In this document: piece after piece, positions 25,655-35,601 of the stretch
Layout of the letters: the number at the start of each line of letters is the position of its first letter
How positions within the stretch are numbered: the stretch's first letter is position 1
Assembly (NCBI GenBank): GCA_001184405.1
Contig: LFMX01000011.1
Coordinates: 19,326-83,325, forward strand
DNA: 64,000 nt
DNA from: Candidatus Burkholderia humilis
GTDB lineage: Bacteria; Pseudomonadota; Gammaproteobacteria; Burkholderiales; Burkholderiaceae
Reading direction: 5' to 3'
Translations under genes and position numbers: made by a program
The notes under the pieces: generated by a model
Database searches by the model: none
Told to the model about the DNA's origin: nothing
Seen by the model: the letters and a program-made list of their open reading frames with translations, nothing else

Positions 25655-28600
25655 TTGGCCGAGAATCAAGCTGCTGACGACTGTCTTTCTGTAGCAGCGC
25701 AAACAGGGACGCGCGATGGAGCCCTCCGAGTTGCTTCCGCCGAAACGCCCTACGACATGGTGGTCGTCGGCGCATCTGCGGGCGGCATTGCGGCGCTGCG
25801 GGAACTCGTCGACGGGTTGCCGTCCGATTTCCCGTTACCGGTTGTGGCCATGCTGCATCTGCCACCGGGCGCGCAGACGGAGATCGCGCTACGGCGACTT
25901 CCCCTTCCAGTTCAGCGGCTCACCCCCGGCGGGTCGATCCCGCCCGGCATGCTGTCGTTGTGTCCGCCAAACGCCTACGTCGACGTGTTTCCGGACGGCA
26001 CTTGTGTCGTGTCGCCGATAGCCGGAAACGAGTTGGCCCGGCCGATCGACCGGCTATTTTCATTGGCGGCTCACAGCTTCGGTTCACGCGCGATTGGCGT
26101 GATCCTCACAGGCATGAACAACGACGGTTCGCTCGGTGCTCGCGAGATGCATGAAGCCGGGGGTTGCCTGCTCGTGCAGTCCCCTGACGATGCCGAATAC
26201 GCCGACATGCCGATTGCCGCGATCGCAATGGGCGCGGTCGATCTGGTCGTCCCCCTCGGGAGTCTGGCCGAGGTCATCGCGGAATTCGCGACGGGTTCGC
26301 CCCGGATGAACGCGCCATCCGAACTCCGCGCGATCGAAGCCGCATTCGGCGATGTCACCGATGTGGCGCGCGCCGCCCGGCAGGTGGACTGGCAGCGCAC
26401 ACCGCTGGGACCTGCCCTGATGTGGCCGGAACGCCTGAAGGTGATCGTTCGGGAGACGCTTGATTCGGCCTACCCGAGTGCAATCTGGTGGGGGCCGCAT
26501 CTGACCGAAGTCTATAACGATGCGTGGCGAACCCTCCTCGGGCCGAAGCATCCAAACGCGCTCGGCAAGCCGGCACGGCAGACCTGGGAAAACGAGTGGG
26601 GTCGTATCGGCCCCCCTCGTGGAAAGGGTGTTTCATGAGGGGGCAGCTGTGGCCGGCGAAGAACTCCCCTTGATGGTGTTGCGCAATGGGTTTCTTTGAC
26701 AGGCCTTTATCAGCTTGTCGTTCACGCCGTTGCGCGACGTCCCGGGACAGATTTCGGGCATCCGATGCACCCGCCTGGGAAATCACCCGCAACGTCGTGG
26801 CGCAACGGTGTATGCGCCTGCTGCAATCGCTGGGCATGTGCATGGCCCGGGCCTCCACGCGACACGAAGCTTGCGCGCTTGCCGCCGACGCGTTGGCGAC
26901 CGATCCGAGCGAAGTGCCCTTCGCGTTGCTCTATCTGTTCGATACGCCGCGCCGTCAGGCCACTCTCGCCTGCGCAACCGGTTTGCAGCCGGGTCGGACG
27001 CCGCGCCGCGTGTCGTTCGTGTCGATGACGCCAACGCGAAAAGTTGGCCGCTCGCCCAGGTGCTGCGCGAAACGCCGTCCGAGACATGTTCGCCGCTTCT
27101 CATCGAGATGCTCCGGGTGCGCTTCCCTGAACTCGGCCATACCCCATCGGACCGTGCGGTGCTTGTACCCGTACGTACAAGCGGTGCCATCGGGTTTGAC
27201 GCAAGGGGTCCTGATTCTGGGTCTATCGACGAGCCGCCAGTTCGACGAAGGCTACAGCCGCTTCGTCGCGACGCTCAGCCAGCAATTGGCATCAGGTCTC
27301 GGCGATGCCCGCGCGAAGGAACTGGAGCGCGAACAGCTCGACCGGCTGACGGCGCTCGATCGCGCGAAGACGGATTTTTTCTCGAACGTCAGTCATGAAT
27401 TTCGTACGCCGCTGCCCCTCTTGCTAGCGCCGTTGGAAGAACTGGCGCGTGACAGTGATCCCTGCCGGCGCGTATCGGTCAGGAACTCGACGTGGCCGTG
27501 CGCAACGCGCGCCAGCTTCTGCGACTGGTCAACAACCTCCTGGATTTCTCGCAGATCGAAATGCGAGGCCGGCAGGCGCTCGTGGCGCCAGCCGATCTGG
27601 GCGTACTGACCGCCGATGTCGCGAGCGCGTTTCGCAGCGCGATCGAAGCGGCGGGCCTGCAGTTCCAGATCGACATCGAGCCGGGCTTGCCGCTGGTGCC
27701 CGTGAATAATTTCATGTGGGAACAGGTGGTACCCAACCTCCTTTCGAATGCGTTCAAGTTCACCTTCGAGGGTTCGATCAGCGTCAGGCTCAAGACGCTG
27801 GGCCAGCATGCAGAACTCGTGGTGGCCGATACGGGCATCGGCATCCCGGTGGACAAGCAGCCCAACGTGTTCAAGCGTTTTCACCGGGTTCGCGGCGCCC
27901 GCGCCCGTACCGCGGAGAGGTCGGGCATCGGGTTGGCGATGGTGCAGGACCTGGTCAAGCGCATGGGCGGTCAGCTCACCATGCGCAGCCAGGAGGGTCG
28001 CGGCAGCGCCTTCACGATCTGGATGCCCCTGAACGCCCAACCTACCCCGTCGTAACCTTGCCGATCCACCTCCCCTTGAGCAGCCGCAATGGGCGGCCGC
28101 TCTCGCGGACGAAGCGTCGCGCTGGTCTCACGCCGGCGTGCCTGCGGAAGTGATCGAGGACATGCTGGACAAGCCGACCACGGCGATCAAGTCCACAGGC
28201 CGTTCGCGCGGGCGATTGCTCGTCGTGGATGACAACGCGGATCTGCCTGCCTATCTGCGACGGCTGCTCGTATCGCAGTGGGACATCATGCTGGCCGCCG
28301 ATGGTGCGCAGGCGTTGACGCTCGCGCGTGAGCAAACGCCTGATCTCGTATTGGCCGATGTCATGATGCCGGGACTGGACGGCTTCCAGTTGCTGCATCA
28401 ATTCCGTCAGGAGTCCAGTCTGCTGCACGTGCCCTTTGTGCTGTTAACTGCGTGAACGAGCGAAGACGCGGCCATCGAAGGATTGCTTGCGGGCGCGGAC
28501 GATTACATCGCCAAGTCCTTTTCCCCGTGCGAATTGATGGCCCGGCTGGTCGCGGCAGTCGCTCGCGCGCATAGCGCTGCGGAGTTGCACGCGAGCGAGG

Positions 28601-29672
28601 AGCGATATCAGTCGCTATTCGCGGCATCGCCGGTTCCGTTCATGGTGCTGGCCCCGAATGCGCCGGACTTTACGATCACCGCGGCGAACGAGGCTTATTT
28701 GGCAGCAACGCTGACGACGCGCCAGAGTCTCATCGGTCGCAGGTTGTTCGATGTTTTCACCGACGACCCCAACTGCCCGGGGGAACATGGATCGGATGCG
28801 CTCGCGTTTCTCTGGACCGGGTTTTGACCTCGAGAAGAACGGACGCGATGCCTCGTGTGCGTTACGACCTCGTCAAGCCCGGTGGCAGGTACGAACCCCA
28901 TTGGTGGCTGGCGATCAACGCGCCGATGTTCGACGCGGCCGGCAACGTCACGGCGATCATTCATCAGGTGACGAGAGTGACCGAACTGCACTTCGCCGAA
29001 GAGGTCGAGTGCGAGCATCAGGACCGTCAGACGTTCTTGCTGATGCTCAGCTACGGGTTGCAGGCGGAAGCGCAGGAAAGCGCAATCGCCGAGCGGGCCA
29101 TTCACCTTCTCGCCGAGAAGCTCAATCTCGATCGCTGTTACATCGCGACCTACCTGTCGGGGGGACGATCCTTGGCGTATCGAGGCCGTGACCGGCCGGG
29201 AGGAAATGCGACCCATCCGGCCAATGGTGAAGCTCGCGGACATCCTGTCGAGACCGACACTCATCTTCGACGACATCGCGGCGAACCGCTCCCTGTCGGC
29301 CGCCGACAAGACATACTTCGCCGAGACCGACGCCGCCGCGGCGCGGTCAGAATCAGGTGATCTGGTCTTTGTTCGGCGTGAGCGCGACCCCTAGAAAGTG
29401 GACCAGAGTCGAAGTCGTGCTGCTGGAAGAGGCGACAGAGCGGCTCTGGGCGGCGCTGGAAAACGCCCGCGCGGCAACGCCGCCGTGCGAAAAGACTGGA
29501 ACCCGTTCCCGGCACCGGCGATGGTTAGCCCGGGCTCCCGTTCGCTCACCTTTCCGTTCTCGCCCAGCAGGCGGCCAATGAAACGCGGTATCGAATCATC
29601 AGGGTTCGGCGACGGATGCAGGGCCCGCATCGCCCGCTACCAGTCTCAAATCATGAGAATCCGCGCGAAGTA
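25655..29672 (+). pseudogene. Very large CheB/PAS/histidine kinase/receiver/PAS/GAF sensor, extensively frameshifted
   Basis: Domains in order, spread over several frames. (1) CheB-like methylesterase: MVVVGASAGGIAALRELV (Ser), AMLHLPPGAQ (His), GVILTGMNNDGSLGA (Asp), to about 26300. (2) PAS: IWWGPHLTEVYNDAWRTLLG. (3) GAF-like: STRHEACALAADALATDP. (4) HisKA: RAKTDFFSNVSHEFRTPL, His near 27390. (5) HATPase: WEQVVPNLLSNAFKFTFEG, VADTGIGIPVDK, SGIGLAMVQDL, to 28053. (6) Receiver from about 28200: LLVVDDNADLPAYL, LADVMMPGLDG, interrupted by TGA at 28453-28455, then DDYIAKSFSP. (7) PAS: SASEERY-like start, FTITAANEAYLA. (8) GAF: IAERAIHLLAEKLNLDRCYI. At least six lesions; no kinase core beyond 29670. 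The N-terminal start is uncertain. Confidence 0.85.
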
Positions 29673-29858
29673 ATCTCCACAGACGCCTTTCGCCCACCCC
29701 TCCAAGTCTCTACGATGCCCAGAAAACGCGGCACACCTTCGCCGCGATCATAAGAAGCGGAGACACCGATCGCTGAATGCAAGGCTCAGGCCAGTGCATC
29801 CGCCAGCGGAAATTCGCGCCCGACGCCCTTTCCGACCTCTTCAGCACATGGCAAAGCA

Positions 29859-31161
29859 ATGAGAAAAACCCCCTTCCGATGGATCGTCGCGCTTTTGCTG
29901 TTTTGCGCGGGCGGCCTCAATTACATCGACCGCGCGGCCATGTTGGTCGCCGCGCCCATCATTCGCGCCGATCTGCATCTCAGCGATGCGCAAATGGGCT
30001 TGCTGTTCAGCGCGTTTTTCACCGGCTATTGCGTGTTCTGCTTCGTCGGCGGCTGGTGTGCGGACAAGTTCGGCCCTCGCCGCGTATTCGCGGTCGCGGC
30101 CATATTCTGGTCGGCGTTCTGCTCCGCGACCGCGCTGATGTCGAGCTTCGCGGGCCTGATCATCGTTCGTGTGCTGTTCGGCGTCGGCGAAGGCCCGATG
30201 GGGACGACCATCAACAAGTCGATCACCAACTGGTTCCCGCGCGATGAGGCGGGACGCGCCGTCGGCTTCATCGCCATCGGGCAGCCGCTCGGGGCCGCCG
30301 TGGCCGCGCCGCTCATCGGCTTCATGGCGTTGAATTTCGGATGGCGTGTGGCTTTCTTCGCGACGGGTATTCTCGGCCTCGTCTGAGTCGCCGCTTGGTG
30401 GGGGTTTTCAGGGATACCCCGGCACAACACCCTTCGGTATCCAGCGAAGAAAAGTGGCTTATCGAGTCGAGCCACGCGACCGCGGAGGCGGAACAGCAGC
30501 GTGCGTGGTCGGGCGAGGACGCATCGTCGACGGGCGGCGGCTGGCGCTTCCTCTTCTCCAGACGCGTGCTGGGCATTGCCGTAGCCTTCTTCGCATCGAA
30601 CTACGTCCTGTATTTTCTGCTCTCCTGGCTGCCGAGCTATCTCGTCGATTTCTATCATCTCGACATCAAGCAGATGGCGGTCATCGGGGCGATTCCGTGG
30701 CTCGGCGCGTCGATCGGTCTGGGCGGCGGCGTACTCGGCGACTGGCTGGTGAAGCGCGCACGCAGCGCCGTCGCGGCCAGAAAGGGCTTGATCCTGTTCG
30801 CGCTCACGAGCGCCGCCGCGCGACGATGCACACCGCCAATGCGCATCTCGCGGTGCTGTTCATCTCGATCGCCAGCGTGTTTACCTTCACGATCCCGCAG
30901 AACTGCTGGGTGCTCGTGCGCGATGTCGTGCCCCGCAACAAGGTCGGTCTGACGGGCGGCTTCGTTCATCTGATCGCGAACATGGCGGGACTCGTCGCGC
31001 CAAGCGTCACGGGCTGGCTGGTTCAGTACGGCGGGGGTTATCCCGCCGCCTTCGGGGTTACGGCGGCGCTGGCGGTCGACGCGGCGGTGGGCGTGCTGGC
31101 CCTGCTCGGACCGATGGAACGAAAGCGAAGCGCGGTGCAGGCCGGCGAGAGCATCGGCTAA
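29859..31161 (+). pseudogene. MFS anion:cation symporter (sugar-acid type), nonsense and frameshifts
   Basis: MRKTPFRWIVALLLFCAGGL then NYIDRAAMLVAAPIIRADLH, the first-helix signature of the ACS family (galactonate/glucarate/tartrate importers), and FGVGEGPMGTTINKSITNWF. Its frame ends at a TGA (30384-30386) in GILGLV-stop-VAAWW, where Trp fits. A shift near 30405 continues as FRDTPAQHPSVSSEEKWLIE and NYVLYFLLSWLPSYLVDFYH; another near 30822 leads to PQNCWVLVRDVVPRNKVGL and the end at 31161. It is tail to tail, overlapping by four bases, with the IclR-propeller gene and was probably the sugar-acid importer of cluster A. Confidence 0.87.
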
Positions 31162-32768
31162 AGCGACATACGGCTGTGCGCGCCGCTCAATGTTTCCTTG
31201 ATCGAGATACGGAACACGCGGCCCGACAGCGGCGCTTTCTTGAGCACGTCGAGCGGAACCGGTTGCCGGGCGGAGGTGACGAACACCGTGTTGTCATCCG
31301 TTCCCCCGATGGCGATGCCGCTCGGACAGGGCACCGGTAGCGGCAACGCCTTGTCGAGGCTACCGTCCGGGGCGAAGCGCATAACGCTCCAGCCATCGCG
31401 CACGGCGACCCAGACGCCGCCTTCGCGGTCGAGATCCAGTCCGCTCAGGAACCCCGAGCTCTTTGGAATCCTTGCGAATGTCCGAACCTCCCGACGCGAA
31501 GGCGTGAACATCACGATGTCGCCCACGTCCGCCATCGCACCGAAGAGGTTGCCCGAGCGTTCGTCGAAACGAATCGAATCGACGATATCGTTCAGGGTCC
31601 ATTTAGCGGCGAAGCTGCCGTCTTGCTGCAACAACCCGATCTGACATTTTCCCGAATGCAGCGCGGAGGCCTAGATCGTGCCGTCCGGCGCCACGCTCGT
31701 CGATAGGAGCGGTTTGGCGCTGTCCGGCGGCGCTTTGCTTTTCTTCGCGTCGACGACCGTGCTGCTGCCGTCATGAAACACGCGTATGCCTTCCTGCGTG
31801 ACGAGCAGCGTGCGAATGGGCCGCTCGATTTCGATGCGCTGTTCGCTCTGCGCGACGCTGGAAATTCGCAGCGCGGGCGCGAGCGTGTCCGCTCAGACCA
31901 GCACCTGCCGGTGTCGGCACCAGACCGGATGCGCGCCGTACAGCGCCGCCGGCGCCGAGGTCGGAACCGCCTCGTCATCGCCCTTTTCGATGGCAACGCG
32001 AAGCGGCGGCAACGTCATGCCGATATGCTTCACCGCCGACGCGATCTCCGGCCCGAGCAGTTCCAGCCGATTATGCGTCAGACGATAAGCCGGACCCGCC
32101 ACGCTAATTGCGTCGCGCACGAGCCCCTGCGCATCGAGAATGGCCGCGCCGACGCATCGCGTGCCGACGACGACGTTCTCTTCATCGTCGATAGCATAGC
32201 CTCGGCTGGCGACCACACGCAATTCCGCCATCAAACGGTGGCGGTCCGTGATGGTGAGATCGGTATGCGCCTTGGGACGCAGCACCGCGATGATTTCGTT
32301 GCGCTCCGCGCCGGGCAGCGCGGCGAGAATGGTCTTGCCCTGACTCGTCGCATAGATGGGTTTGCGATGACCATGCGAGGTCTTCGAACGCAACGAATGC
32401 GGACTGTCGAAGCGTTCGAGCGAGACCACGTCGATGCCTTCGAGCGTGCCGATGTATGATGTTTCACCCGTCAGATCGCGAAGCGCCCTCAGTTCGTTCG
32501 ATGCCGCCGACACGAGGTCCGGCATCGAATAAGCTTGTCGCGCCATCTCCACGCAACGGAATCCGAGGCAGTACATGCGATGCGCCGGATCGCGTCGAAC
32601 CAGCCCTCTTGCCGTCAACGTGGCGAGAATCCGATAGAGCGTCGTTCTCGGCAGCGCAATGCGTTCCGCGAGTTCGGCCTGACTGATTCCGTCGGGACAT
32701 TCGCTGATCGCATTCAATACGTCGATCGCCTTTTCGAGCGACGCGGTGCCCTCCCCTGTATTGCTCAT
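31158..32768 (-). pseudogene. IclR regulator fused to SMP-30-like propeller (copy A), broken
   Basis: N-terminal half open: MSNTGEGTASLEKAIDVLNA, HTH ELAERIALPRTTLYRILATL, effector domain with LTGETSYIGTLEGIDVVSLE, RKPIYATSQGKTILAALPG and the ligand-site YAIDDEENVVVGTRCVGAAI, to about 31950. The frame then shifts, and the propeller half resumes in another frame with a TAG (31671-31673) where DGTIWAS is expected. It ends DSIRFDERSGNLFGAMADVG, FLSGLDLDREGGVWVAVRDG and PLSGRVFRISI. Same architecture as copy B at 35602. SMP-30 metal ligands are not apparent (LSG in place of PDG). Divergent from RraA copy A. Confidence 0.85.
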
Positions 32769-32798
32769 GGTCTTCGTGGTCCTCGTCTCAGCATCTGG

Positions 32799-32840
32799 TA
32801 CGTTCGACAGTGTACGGAATGAACGTATCGCCTGTACAGG
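32799..32840. promoter_or_regulatory. Candidate operator between divergent IclR-propeller A and RraA A
   Basis: TACGTTC (32799-32805) and GAACGTA (32821-32827) form a perfect 7-bp inverted repeat with a 15-base spacer. It is followed at once by a perfect 10-bp palindrome CCTGTACAGG (32831-32840). The two dyads sit mid-way between the divergent start codons at 32768 and 32935, where an IclR-type regulator would bind. Binding is inferred. Confidence 0.5.
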
Positions 32841-32934
32841 TAGGTTCGAATGCGGTTCTATGGAATAGTGAACGGCATGCGCGCAGCGCCGCAAACGAGC
32901 TGCGCAACCGCCCTTCTTCATCCAGGAAACCGAC

Positions 32935-33755
32935 ATGACCGACGATGCAACGCTGCGCCCGTCCAACGCACGCCAGCCCACGCTGGAAGAACTCGCCACG
33001 CGCAGCAATACGCACTATGTTCCGGACGCCGTGCTGGAGCGTCTTGCCAAAGCCTCCAGCGGCACGCTCACCATGCAGCTTTTCTAGCGCGGCTATCTTC
33101 AGCCGGTGATGGTCGGCATCAAACCGCTGAACAAGTCGCTTAAACCCTTCGCCGGGCGCGCGTACACCATGCGCTTCATTCCCGCACGCGAACATGTCGA
33201 TACGCTCGCGACCGTCACCACGCAGCCGGACGATCAGAACCTGCAGTGGTGGTTCGGCGTCGAACAGGTTCAACGGGGCGATGTGCTCGTGATCGACAGC
33301 CGTGGCGACACGCGCGGCGCGGCAATGGGCGATGTCCTCGTCAAGCGCATGATGCTGCGCGGCGCGGCGGCAGTCGTCACCGACGGCGCATTCCGCGATG
33401 GCGACGAAATCGGCGACATGCCGATACCCGCATGGAGCAAGGAAGTCACGGCGACATCGCGGCTGGCGTTCCATCATGTGGCCGATCTTCAGGTGCCGAT
33501 CGGATGCGCGGGCGTCGCGGTGTATCCCGGCGACATCATCCACGGCGATCGCAACAACGTGACGGTCATTCCCGCGCATCTCGCCGCCGAGCTCGCCGAC
33601 GCATGCGAAGCGCGGGACGATATCGAGCAGTACATCAGCTTGCGCATCGGCGCGGGCGATGCGCTCAGGGCGTCTTCCCGGCGAACGACAAGACGCGCGA
33701 GCAGTATCGTCAGTGGATGGCCGACGGCCGGCCCGCCATCGCTCAGGCGGAGTGA
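32935..33755 (+). pseudogene. RraA-family aldolase-like protein (copy A), nonsense and frameshift
   Basis: Starts MTDDATLRPSNARQPTLEEL. An in-frame TAG at 33085-33087 interrupts TMQLF-stop-RGYLQPVMVG, then GRAYTMRFIPAREHVDT, VQRGDVLVIDSRGDTRGAAM, GAAAVVTDGAFRDGDEI and GCAGVAVYPGDIIHGDRNNV follow, all RraA/HMG-aldolase-like (the GD and RD pairs bind metal and pyruvate). A one-base shift near 33665 moves the end into another frame (GVFPANDKTREQYRQWM). Enzymatic relatives cleave 4-hydroxy-2-oxo acids. Divergent from the IclR-propeller regulator; the cupin gene follows after three bases. Confidence 0.84.
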
Positions 33756-33758
33756 GGC

Positions 33759-34607
33759 ATGACGACGTCTGTCACCCAACTACCCGTTCGCGAGCGCTTC
33801 GTCACGCGTTTCGACGAGACCGCGCGCATCGATTCACAAGGCAATGCAAGCTGGCTCATACGAACCGCTTATTTTGGATTGCTAATTACCAAGGTCGAGC
33901 GGCACGCAACGCTCACGCAACGGCTCAACGGCGAAAGCATGGTCGTATCGCCGGAGTGTCTAAAAACGAATATCCGATGCGCGGACGACCGGCTTTCGAG
34001 TCACGGTGATACGCTGTTCATCGTTCCGCCCGGCGAAAGCACGATCGAAGTCACAGGCGACGGCTATCTCGCGCGCATACTCGGCGCGGAGGAAACGGCG
34101 ATGCTGAGCGACGCGATGAACGCATCGGATTATCGATGCGCGCCGGAAGAACTCGCGCCGTTCCTCGCGTGGCCCGCGCCGCGCGATGGCTTCCGTCTTC
34201 GCCGCTATAACCTGGACGAATACGCGAATCCGTCGCTTCCGGGCCGCGCATTCCGATGCACCAATCTGATGGTCAACATCACGGACATCTATCCGGGCAA
34301 GCGCGACAGCAGAAAATTCAAGCCGCATTCTCACGATGACTTCGAGCAGATCACGCTCACTTACGCCGGACGATTCGCGCATCATCTGCGCACGCCGTGG
34401 GGCATCGACTCGACGCGCTGGCGCGAAGACGAACATCTGGAAATCGATAGTCCCGCCGCGATCGCGCTGCCCGCTGGTCTGATTCATACGAGTCAGGCGC
34501 TGGAAGCCGGATGCTGGCTCGTCGATATCTTCGGTCCGCCGCGAATGGATTTCGCGCGCATGGAAGGTTTTGTGCGCAACGCGAACGACTATCCCTTGCC
34601 GGTCTGA
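33759..34607 (+). CDS. Cupin-fold protein, function unknown
   Basis: 282 residues, intact. The C-terminal half has a cupin pattern: FKPHSHDDFEQITLTYAGRF gives two histidines and a glutamate as metal ligands, and ALPAGLIHTSQALEAGCWLV supplies the later histidine. The N-terminal half (TYLxR-like RTAYFGLLITKVERHATLTQ, DTLFIVPPGESTIEV) could be a second, degenerate barrel. It starts three bases after the RraA copy A stop, so the two form an operon. A sugar-acid isomerase or a sensor role would fit the cluster; neither can be decided from the sequence. Confidence 0.7.
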   Translation: MTTSVTQLPVRERFVTRFDETARIDSQGNASWLIRTAYFGLLITKVERHATLTQRLNGESMVVSPECLKTNIRCADDRLSSHGDTLFIVPPGESTIEVTGDGYLARILGAEETAMLSDAMNASDYRCAPEELAPFLAWPAPRDGFRLRRYNLDEYANPSLPGRAFRCTNLMVNITDIYPGKRDSRKFKPHSHDDFEQITLTYAGRFAHHLRTPWGIDSTRWREDEHLEIDSPAAIALPAGLIHTSQALEAGCWLVDIFGPPRMDFARMEGFVRNANDYPLPV

Positions 34608-34657
34608 TTAAAAAAAAGGCAGCCTCGCTACCCTTTCTTCGTACTAACGCGATTACT

Positions 34658-35444
34658 TCATCGCGGTCGCTTCACCGAACGGCTGACGCCCGCCACCCAC
34701 GCTTCGTAATCCGCATACGCTTGCGGTCCCGGCGGATAGACGCCCCACAGCGCTTCGCCCGCAGCGATCCGTTTGGCCAGATAGCCTTCGATATCGTCCT
34801 GCTTCTCGCAAATCTCCGCGAGTTCTTCAGCGAGATGCGCGGGCACGACGGTCAGGCCGTCCGCATCGCCGACGATGACATCGCCCGGATAAACGGTCAC
34901 GCCCGCGCAGCCGATCGGCACCTGCAAATCCGCGACATGGTGATACGAAATGCGCGTGGTCGCAGTGATTTCGCGCGCATACGCGGGCAGCGCCATCGCC
35001 GCAATTTCCGAACCGTCGCGCAACGCGCCGTCCGTGACGATGGCCCGCGCGCCAAAAGCCGTGTCACCAGAATATTGCCTGCCGATGCCGCGCGCGGATC
35101 GTCGCGGCTGTCGATCACGAGCACATCGCCCGCGCGAATCTGCTCGACGCCTTGCCACTGGAGGTTGTGTGCGTTCGGGCGCGTGGTCATCGTGCCGTAG
35201 GTGTCGATGTCTTCGCGCGCGGGAATGAAGCGCATGGTGAACGCGCGGCCAGCGAACGGCTTGACTTCGTGGTTGATCGCACGCAATCCGACCAGCGCCG
35301 GCTGACGAAAACCGCGCTTGAACAACTGCGTCGTCAGCGATACGTTGGGTTGCATTTCGCGAACCGCGCGAGTGTTTCGTCGCTGACTTCGACCGCACGG
35401 TCGTTCTCACAATCCAGGCCCTCGGCATACGCATGTAACGTCAT
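34658..35444 (-). pseudogene. RraA-family aldolase-like protein (copy B), two frameshifts
   Basis: Paralogue of copy A. It starts MTLHAYAEGLDCENDRAVEV at 35444, changes frame near 35340 to CNPTYR/NVSLTTQLFKRGFRQPALVG and GRAFTMRFIPAREDIDTYG, VLVIDSRDDPRAASAGN. It changes frame again near 35065 to ARAIVTDGALRDGSEIAAMA, VTVYPGDVIVGDADGLTVVP and WGVYPPGPQAYADYEAWV. All catalytic-type motifs are present but not in one frame. Divergent from the intact IclR-propeller copy B, mirroring the cluster A arrangement. Confidence 0.84.
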
Positions 35445-35601
35445 CTTTATCCTCGATCTTTCGAATAAATTCACCGCAGAACCAGCATGTGGAACTGCAC
35501 GCCCAAACTCACCTTTGATGCCGACGATGCTACTGCTAAAGTCCATCACATCGAACAGGCGGATGCGAGGCGTGCGCCGAAAAATTCCAGGGAATGGAAA
35601 T

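Noticed and set aside
1514..33087. Possible reassignment of TAG to tryptophan
   Set aside because: Amber codons at Trp positions occur only in genes that are otherwise decaying, TGA and TAA lesions are also present, and the core genes show no internal TAG. Point mutation explains it.
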